The position numbers and the translations under genes are program-made. This document shows, piece after piece, positions 39,817 through 44,921 of a stretch of 44,921 bases of DNA (positions are counted from its first letter, which is position 1; each line of letters opens with the position of its first letter). Below the pieces are notes generated by a model, which saw only the letters and a list, made by a program, of their open reading frames with translations, had not been told where the DNA came from and made no database searches. Origin of the DNA: JAGQSZ01 sp049647585 (GTDB taxonomy: Bacteria > Actinomycetota > Acidimicrobiia > Acidimicrobiales > Microtrichaceae); NCBI GenBank assembly GCA_049647585.1, contig JBARXY010000006.1, positions 1 to 44,921 of the forward strand. Reading direction: 5' to 3'.

Positions 39817-40665
39817 TCAGCGCGTCGACAGGCCGAACTTGGATCTCAGTACGGAGTGGAAGTCGGACGTGCCAAAGGTGACGAACCTGGCCGGCCGTGG
39901 GCTGCTCGTCGCAGTGACGGTGTCCCCCGGCTCAAGGGCAGCGCCCTGACGTCCGTCCACCGAAACTCCGGCGGAACGTCCACCCGTCACGGTCAGTCGA
40001 ACTTCGCAGTCGGGGCGCAGCACGAGCGATCGGTCAAAGAGCATGTGGGCTGCAACCGGTGCCATGAGGATTGCCCGATGGCGCGGATCGATGATCGGCC
40101 CCCTAACCGAAAAGGCGTAAGCCGTCGAGCCGGTCGGGGTCGCAAGGATGAGTCCGTCACAGACGTAGGTCGTGAAGGGCCTGCCGTCGAGCTCGACGTC
40201 CAGGCTGACGGTTCTCCCCATCTGGGATTTCTCGACAACTGCCTCATTGAGAGCGTCGAGCTGCTCCACCTCGGCACCGTTTCGATGCAGCTCCACTCTC
40301 ACCCGATGACGATCCTCAAGAGTGTAGGAACCTGCGAGGAATCTCTTGAGAGCCATGCGGATTCCAGATGGTTCGATCTCGGTCAGATAGCCGAGTCGCC
40401 CGAGGTTCACCCCGAGAACAGGCACGTCCTCGGGCGCCGCGAGGGCCACGGAACGCAACATCGTGCCGTCACCGCCGAGACTCAACAGCAGATCGAGCCC
40501 AACAGCCAACTTGTCGTCATCGGCGCCGAGTTCTGGAAGACCGATCTGTTCGGCATCGCGATGTCCCATCCGGACTTCGTGGCCGCGTTCGAGCAGCCAG
40601 CTGACAGTGCCTGAGGCAAGGTCCGCGCCGCGCTCGCTGTGCATAACAAAGCCGAAGCTGCTCAT
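39817..40665 (-). CDS. nadK: NAD kinase
   Basis: 282 residues. GGDGT (64-68) in LLLSLGGDGTMLR, the NE motif in ALNEAVVEK, and TPTGSTAYAFSVRGPI are diagnostic. It phosphorylates NAD to NADP. The start directly abuts the tlyA stop. Order tlyA-nadK-recN matches other Actinobacteria. Confidence 0.96.
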   Translation of the reverse strand: MSSFGFVMHSERGADLASGTVSWLLERGHEVRMGHRDAEQIGLPELGADDDKLAVGLDLLLSLGGDGTMLRSVALAAPEDVPVLGVNLGRLGYLTEIEPSGIRMALKRFLAGSYTLEDRHRVRVELHRNGAEVEQLDALNEAVVEKSQMGRTVSLDVELDGRPFTTYVCDGLILATPTGSTAYAFSVRGPIIDPRHRAILMAPVAAHMLFDRSLVLRPDCEVRLTVTGGRSAGVSVDGRQGAALEPGDTVTATSSPRPARFVTFGTSDFHSVLRSKFGLSTR

Positions 40666-41520
40666 CTACCCGATCTCGTCATCTACCTGATCTCGCCGTC
40701 TGCTCGATCCAGTCATCTGCTCGGTGACGATTCGGAGTGCATCGTTGAACATCCGGGACACGTCCCTGGTCGAATCGTAATCTCGTTGATCCTGCACCCG
40801 AAGGTACAGGAGGAACTCGACGTTTCCATCGGCACCCCTGATCGGAGAGGGTGCGAGCCCACATACCACGGCTCCGTGGGCCTCGGCGGATCCCACAACC
40901 CGCTCAACGGCCACCCTCCAGAGTTCGGGGTCGGTGATAACGCCGCGCCCGCGGGTCACTTCGTCCCTATCGGACTCGAACTGCGGTTTGACCAGCACCA
41001 CGAGCCAACCGTCGGACGCGCAACATCGGACCAGAACCTCCATGACCGCTGTCAGAGAAATGAAGGAAAGGTCCGAAACCACGGCGTCGAAGGGGTCAAG
41101 AGTCGTTGGATCGAGCAGACGGATGTTCTGGCGTTCCATCATGGTGACCCTCGGGTCGCGCCTGAGACGGTCGTGAATCAGGCCGTGGCCGACGTCGACC
41201 GCAACCACTTCGGTTGCTCCGTTCTGCAGTGCGCAGTCGGTGAATCCGCCGGTGGAAGCTCCTGCGTCCAGGACCCGGGAACCCGAGAAGTCCAAGTTGA
41301 AGGCTTCGACCGCGGCTGCGAGCTTCTCACCTCCTCGTCCGACAAAGCGGGAGGGAGCCGCCCTCACCGATACCGACTCCGAAGCGTCGACCAGCCTCGC
41401 CTGATTTGTTGCCGACGCCCCACCGACCAGTACCCGACCGTCCTCGATGAAGGCGCGGGCCTCGGCCGCACTCGTCGCCAGTCCTCTTCGGAGTAGTTCT
41501 GCGTCAAGCCTGCGGCGCAC
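40666..41520 (-). CDS. tlyA: TlyA family 16S/23S rRNA 2'-O-methyltransferase
   Basis: 284 residues. An S4 RNA-binding domain (1-58) precedes a SAM-dependent methyltransferase fold: FVGRGGEKLAAA with catalytic Lys66, VLDAGASTGGFTDCAL (83-98), VVSDLSFISL and LVVLVKPQFE. Methylation of 16S and 23S rRNA by TlyA gives sensitivity to capreomycin in mycobacteria. It starts with GTG. The C-terminal end contains short repeats of a GAT-rich unit next to the stop. Confidence 0.95.
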   Translation of the reverse strand: MRRRLDAELLRRGLATSAAEARAFIEDGRVLVGGASATNQARLVDASESVSVRAAPSRFVGRGGEKLAAAVEAFNLDFSGSRVLDAGASTGGFTDCALQNGATEVVAVDVGHGLIHDRLRRDPRVTMMERQNIRLLDPTTLDPFDAVVSDLSFISLTAVMEVLVRCCASDGWLVVLVKPQFESDRDEVTRGRGVITDPELWRVAVERVVGSAEAHGAVVCGLAPSPIRGADGNVEFLLYLRVQDQRDYDSTRDVSRMFNDALRIVTEQMTGSSRRRDQVDDEIG

Positions 41521-41550
41521 GGGCCGAGGCTAGCTCGACTGCGGCTCTAT

Positions 41551-42369
41551 TCAGGCTCCGAGAACTTGGTCGACGATGTGCGAAAGGTCCCGGCCCACCA
41601 GTTGTGCGGCGGGATCTGTCGGCAGGTCGTCGGTCGCAGTAACCCCGCTCAGAACCAGTGCGAAGGCCGCCTCCAGCCCGAGCGCCAGAGCTCCGTCGGT
41701 ATCGGGACGATCACCAACCACATAGTCGACCCGGCCATAGCGAGCGGTGATCAGTTCGACGGTTGCGGGATGCGGCTTTCCCAGGACCGTCGGTGCGTGA
41801 CCGGCGGTGACACCGACTGCGGCGACCAGAGCACCCGCTCCCGGCAGCAGACGGGGCCCGTTGGCTCCGGTCATCGGAAAGGTCGGATCGGTGTTCGTGG
41901 CCATGAACCTGGCACCCCGACGGATCGCGTCGGCGGTCAGGCCCGTTCGTGAGCGGTCCCACTCAGGGGTGGAACCAACCACGACGACATCGAAGTCACC
42001 GACAGGACCGTCGGTCGGCAGATGACCGACATCTGTGACGTCAAGGCCTGCGTCCCGAAGGACATGGGCCAAGCTCTCCTCGCCCAAACAAAGGACCTTG
42101 TCGGACGGCTTACAGGCGGCGGCCGCAACTTCGGCCGAGGTCAGAACCTGCGCGTGGGGAACACCGAAGTCCGCCAGCTGCTTGACCTTTATCTCAGGTG
42201 AGGTGGCGTGATTGGTGCAGAAGATCACCTGATGACCGGCTTCGGTCAGACGCGACACGGCGGAGGCCGAACCAGCAATAGGTTCGGTCCCCCGCCACAT
42301 CACGCCATCTAGATCTATGACCCAGCGAACAACGCCGAGGTCCGCTCCAGGTGCCTGACCCCGGTCCAC
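41551..42369 (-). CDS. HAD superfamily hydrolase, class IIA
   Basis: 272 residues. The HAD nucleophile motif is VIDLDGVMWRG (D19, D21). TNHATSP (motif II), GKPHPATVELI (Lys) and VVGDRPDTDGALAL (acidic motif IV) follow. The class IIA cap suggests p-nitrophenyl phosphatase/NagD-type activity on small sugar or glycerol phosphates. The GTG start lies 2 nt after the aldolase stop. In mycobacteria the orthologue (Rv1692, from memory) is in the same place. Confidence 0.9.
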   Translation of the reverse strand: MDRGQAPGADLGVVRWVIDLDGVMWRGTEPIAGSASAVSRLTEAGHQVIFCTNHATSPEIKVKQLADFGVPHAQVLTSAEVAAAACKPSDKVLCLGEESLAHVLRDAGLDVTDVGHLPTDGPVGDFDVVVVGSTPEWDRSRTGLTADAIRRGARFMATNTDPTFPMTGANGPRLLPGAGALVAAVGVTAGHAPTVLGKPHPATVELITARYGRVDYVVGDRPDTDGALALGLEAAFALVLSGVTATDDLPTDPAAQLVGRDLSHIVDQVLGA

Positions 42370-42371
42370 TG

Positions 42372-43424
42372 TCAGGCGATCGTGATCTCTGGGTCGAGAT
42401 AGACGTCCTGGATGGCGTTGAGAAGTTCGACGCCTTCGCTCGTCGGACGCTGGAAGGCCTTGCGTCCCGAAATCAGGCCTGTCCCGCCGGCGCGCTTGTT
42501 GATTACCGCGGTGCGCACGGCCTCGGCCATGTCGCTGTGTCCCTTGGACTCGCCGCCGCTGTTGATCAGCCCAATGCGCCCCATGTAGCCGTTGGCAACC
42601 TGGTAGCGGGTCAGGTCGATCGGGTGGTCGGTGGTCAGTTCGTCATAGACCAGCGGCGAGGTCTTGCCGTAGTTCGCAATGGCGTTGAATCCGCCATTTC
42701 GGGTCGGAAGCTTCTGCTTGAGGATGTCGGCACCGATCGTGGCGCCAATATGGTTGGCCTGTGAGGCGATGTCGGCTGAGTCGTGGTAGTCGACGCCGTC
42801 CACCTTGAAGGCGCTGTTGCGCAGGTAGCACCACAACACAGTGAAGAGTCCAAGGCTGTGTGCTTCTTCGAAGGCATCCGAGACTTCTTGGATCTGTCGA
42901 CCGGATTCCTCGGAACCGAAATAAATCGTGGCACCGACGCCGGCTGCGCCGAGATCGAACGCCTGCTGAACGGACCCGAACATGATCTGATCGAACGTGT
43001 TCGGATAGGTGAGCAGCTCGTTGTGGTTGAGCTTCACGATGAACGGGATTCGATGTGCGTAGCGACGCGAGCATGCGGCCAGAACGCCGAAGGTCGATGC
43101 AACACCGTTGCAACCACCCTCGATCGCCAGCTCGATGATGTTGCGCGGGTCGAAATACTTGGGGTTCGGAGCGAAAGAAGCGGCTGCTGAGTGTTCGATC
43201 CCCTGATCCACCGGAAGGATCGAGACGTATCCGGTGTCGGCCAGACGGCCATGGCCGTAGAGAGACTGGAGGTTTCGCAGTACCTGCGGTGAGCGGTCCG
43301 TCTCGGTGAATACACGTTCGATGAAGTCGGGACCAGGAAGAAGGAAATTCTCCTTGGGCATCCCCTTCGACTCATGAGTCAGAAGGGATTCGGCCTCGTC
43401 ACCAAGCAAGCTCTTGACGTCCAC
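42372..43424 (-). CDS. Class I fructose-bisphosphate aldolase, FbaB/DhnA type
   Basis: 350 residues from the GTG at 43424, the same length as E. coli FbaB. GGAGAG lies 6 nt upstream. Motifs: ILPVDQGIEHSAAASF, VKLNHNELLTYPN and GADILKQKLPTRNGGF, in which a Lys near residue 236 is the Schiff-base residue. LINSGGESKG and GGTGLISGRKAFQRP bind phosphate. It cleaves fructose 1,6-bisphosphate. An earlier start at 43481 is open but lacks a ribosome binding site. It is inserted between the TPR and HAD genes of the conserved block. Confidence 0.94.
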   Translation of the reverse strand: MDVKSLLGDEAESLLTHESKGMPKENFLLPGPDFIERVFTETDRSPQVLRNLQSLYGHGRLADTGYVSILPVDQGIEHSAAASFAPNPKYFDPRNIIELAIEGGCNGVASTFGVLAACSRRYAHRIPFIVKLNHNELLTYPNTFDQIMFGSVQQAFDLGAAGVGATIYFGSEESGRQIQEVSDAFEEAHSLGLFTVLWCYLRNSAFKVDGVDYHDSADIASQANHIGATIGADILKQKLPTRNGGFNAIANYGKTSPLVYDELTTDHPIDLTRYQVANGYMGRIGLINSGGESKGHSDMAEAVRTAVINKRAGGTGLISGRKAFQRPTSEGVELLNAIQDVYLDPEITIA

Positions 43425-43514
43425 GTAAAACTCTCCAGTCAGATGCGCAGAGACCACCAGATGAAGGTGATCAGCTGCCAAACGGGTCTATGGCAGCACA
43501 AACTAGGCGAGCAT

Positions 43515-44582
43515 TCAGCCCAAGCCAATTGCGCGATCGGAGGCGTCCAGGTAACTACCGTCCGCGTGGGCCAACCGACCGAACAACGCACGGGCCTGCG
43601 GGACATCACCGGATCGTTCATAGAGGTCGGCGAGGGCATAGGCCCTACGGAGATGGTGCTCCCTGGGTCGCTTGGGGAACTTGAATCCCTGGCCGAGCAG
43701 GCGGATCGCCGATGCCAACTCGCCCTGGTCTGCCAAAGCACCCGCCGCGACGATCCGTCCTTCGGTAACAAGCTCACCGCTCGGAGAAGCTTCCTTCAGT
43801 TCGGTCCACAGCCGATCGACTTCCCTGTACTGCTTGAGCGCGCGCCTGCAATCAGCGAGAACCGGATGCTGCTCGGTGCTCCCCGGACTGAGTTCGATGA
43901 AGGACTCCAGCTCCCTGGCGGCCTCCTTCCAACGACCGAGTCGGTAGAGGGTCAGCCCATAGAGTTCGCGCACCTCGGGAAACTCGGGGGCCTCCTTGGC
44001 GATGGGAGCGAGGATCTGCCGGGCTTCGGCAAAGCGGCCGCCCTCGAACGCCTCGGCAGCCGAGGCGATTCGTCCGGACAGCCGTTCGGCCCGCTTGGTT
44101 CCCACCAAATCGGCCAAGTGGTCCACATTCACATTGGCCTTCGTGGAACCTCGTGGGCGTGAGGCGCCCTTCTTGGCAACGGAGCCGGTGGTGGAGCGGC
44201 CCTTGCCCCGATCGGCACCACCACCGCGGCCCGATCCCTCGACGACACCCTCGTCGATCCAGAGCTCAGGCTCGGGGGGCGGAAGCTGACTCGGTGCGCC
44301 ATCGCCATACCGAGCGCTCGAGGACGTGCCTCCACCCGAGCCCCGCCGATCGCCAACCTCGCGACGAGGTCCGGATGCCGTTCTCTCACCATCACGCCCA
44401 GAACCACGCCGACCGGCGCCGTCCCGACCGGCGCCGTCCCGACCGGCACCGTCCCGTGAAGAACGGCCAGAACCACTCCGACCGCCACCTGAAGAACGGC
44501 CCGAGCCGCCCGACCCTGGCCTTGATATAGGCCTTGACGAAGAGCCTGACGAATTTCTGGAGGATCCACGTTCAGTGGCCAT
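43515..44582 (-). CDS. TPR protein with a long disordered Arg/Gly/Ser N terminus
   Basis: 355 residues. Residues 1-155 are low-complexity, rich in Arg, Gly and Ser with RDGAG repeats encoded by a 15-bp tandem repeat (three copies, 44411-44455). From about 160 there are TPR-like helices: AAEAFEGGRFAEARQILAP, RELYGLTLYRLGRWKEAAREL and LADLYERSGDVPQARALF. In other Actinobacteria a TPR protein (Rv1691) lies at this position; function unknown. It is the first gene after the rRNA operon. Confidence 0.83.
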   Translation of the reverse strand: MATERGSSRNSSGSSSRPISRPGSGGSGRSSGGGRSGSGRSSRDGAGRDGAGRDGAGRRGSGRDGERTASGPRREVGDRRGSGGGTSSSARYGDGAPSQLPPPEPELWIDEGVVEGSGRGGGADRGKGRSTTGSVAKKGASRPRGSTKANVNVDHLADLVGTKRAERLSGRIASAAEAFEGGRFAEARQILAPIAKEAPEFPEVRELYGLTLYRLGRWKEAARELESFIELSPGSTEQHPVLADCRRALKQYREVDRLWTELKEASPSGELVTEGRIVAAGALADQGELASAIRLLGQGFKFPKRPREHHLRRAYALADLYERSGDVPQARALFGRLAHADGSYLDASDRAIGLG

Positions 44583-44760
44583 CTATCAACACCTGGTTCG
44601 AGTTGGGGAAAGGACACGCTACAGGCGGACGTCACCGACCGCCACGTGAAGCCAGCCTGTTCGACTCCCATCTGACGCACGCACCTCTGGCCTGATCTTC
44701 GGCCCGAAGTTCAGGCCGGCGATGAGCGGTGGTCAAAACGCTAATAACGGCCAAAACGCA

Positions 44761-44793
44761 AACGGAGGGAAGACGCAATGTCTTCCCTCCGTT
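44761..44793 (-). terminator. Terminator of the rRNA operon
   Basis: A perfect 14-bp stem (44761-44774 with 44780-44793) and 5-nt loop lie 7 nt after the 5S 3' end on the minus strand. TTTGCGTTTT follows. From 44583 to 44760 no other gene is seen. Confidence 0.88.
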
Positions 44794-44800
44794 CAAGAAA

Positions 44801-44917
44801 TCTGGCGGCGTCCTACTCTCCCAGGGACATTCGTCCCAAGTACCATCGGCGCTGGAGGGCTTAACTTCTGTGTTCGAGATGGGAACAGGTGTGACTCCTC
44901 CGCTATGGCCACCAAAA
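44801..44917 (-). rRNA. rrf: 5S ribosomal RNA
   Basis: About 117 nt on the minus strand. It contains the conserved 5S segments CCCATCTCGAACACAGAAG and GATGGTACTTGGG. The 5' TTTGGTGGC pairs with 3' GCCGCCAGA to form helix I. It marks the 3' end of an rRNA operon that continues beyond the right edge. Confidence 0.97.
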
Positions 44918-44921
44918 TCAG

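Noticed and set aside
39379..40614. 411-codon plus-strand frame across recN and nadK
   Set aside because: It spans two well-supported genes on the other strand and resembles nothing.

Overview
The window is a high-GC chromosomal segment of an actinobacterium. A class Acidimicrobiia relative is my best guess, but no 16S or 23S sequence is present to test this. Evidence: an F420-type luciferase-like oxidoreductase, the actinobacterial proteins SteA and SteB/MctB, and a gene order that, from memory, follows Mycobacterium tuberculosis Rv1691 to Rv1713 (TPR, HAD, tlyA, nadK, recN, steA, mctB, pyrG, nudix, xerD, scpA, scpB, rluB, cmk, der) with lineage-specific insertions. Many starts are GTG or TTG. 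Several operon-leading genes have a -10-like hexamer 6 to 7 nt before the start codon and no ribosome binding site, which suggests leaderless transcripts.

Region 1 (1-7.8 kb) is accessory. It holds an oxidoreductase, an NfeD-flotillin membrane pair, a sulfotransferase, a MazEF-type toxin-antitoxin pair, gene remnants (a ribbon-helix-helix antitoxin and a secreted-protein tail), a YdeI-family protein, and a HepT-MntA toxin-antitoxin pair. The HepT-MntA pair lies between an intact tRNA-Pro(GGG) and a second copy of that tRNA's 3' half plus its terminator. This is the arrangement left by insertion at a tRNA 3' end.

Region 2 (7.8-17.9 kb): an acyl-CoA carboxylase carboxyltransferase with a small zinc-ribbon membrane protein, two FKBP-type prolyl isomerases (one a lipoprotein), der and a DUF512 radical-SAM/PDZ protein on the minus strand. 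A lipoprotein hydrolase, ispH, a CopD-like membrane protein and a kinase-like protein lacking catalytic residues lie on the plus strand.

Region 3 (17.2-23.9 kb) is one compact minus-strand operon: scpA-scpB-rluB-aroH-tyrA-aroA-cmk-plsC. It joins chromosome segregation, ribosome modification, the ends of the shikimate and tyrosine pathways, CMP kinase and phospholipid acylation. trpS diverges from it.

Region 4 (25-43.5 kb) runs on the minus strand from a TPR gene and class I aldolase through HAD, tlyA, nadK, recN, a MraY/WecA-like transferase, steA, mctB, murJ, a large phosphatase-like membrane protein, then pyrG, nudix, xerD and an HD gene. A GT39-like glycosyltransferase sits on the plus strand. 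The envelope genes (MraY-like, SteA, SteB, MurJ, phosphatase-like, GT-C) form a compact block that suggests coordinated cell-wall and septation functions. The right edge holds the 5S rRNA gene and terminator of a minus-strand rRNA operon.

A recurring feature is short tandem duplications (14-24 bp units). Several lie exactly on or next to stop codons, and others encode repeated peptide linkers. I saw no CRISPR array, insertion sequence or convincing known riboswitch. The best candidates for novelty are the tRNA-flanked HepT-MntA micro-island, the phosphatase-like membrane protein beside MurJ and SteAB, and the kinase-like protein beside ispH.
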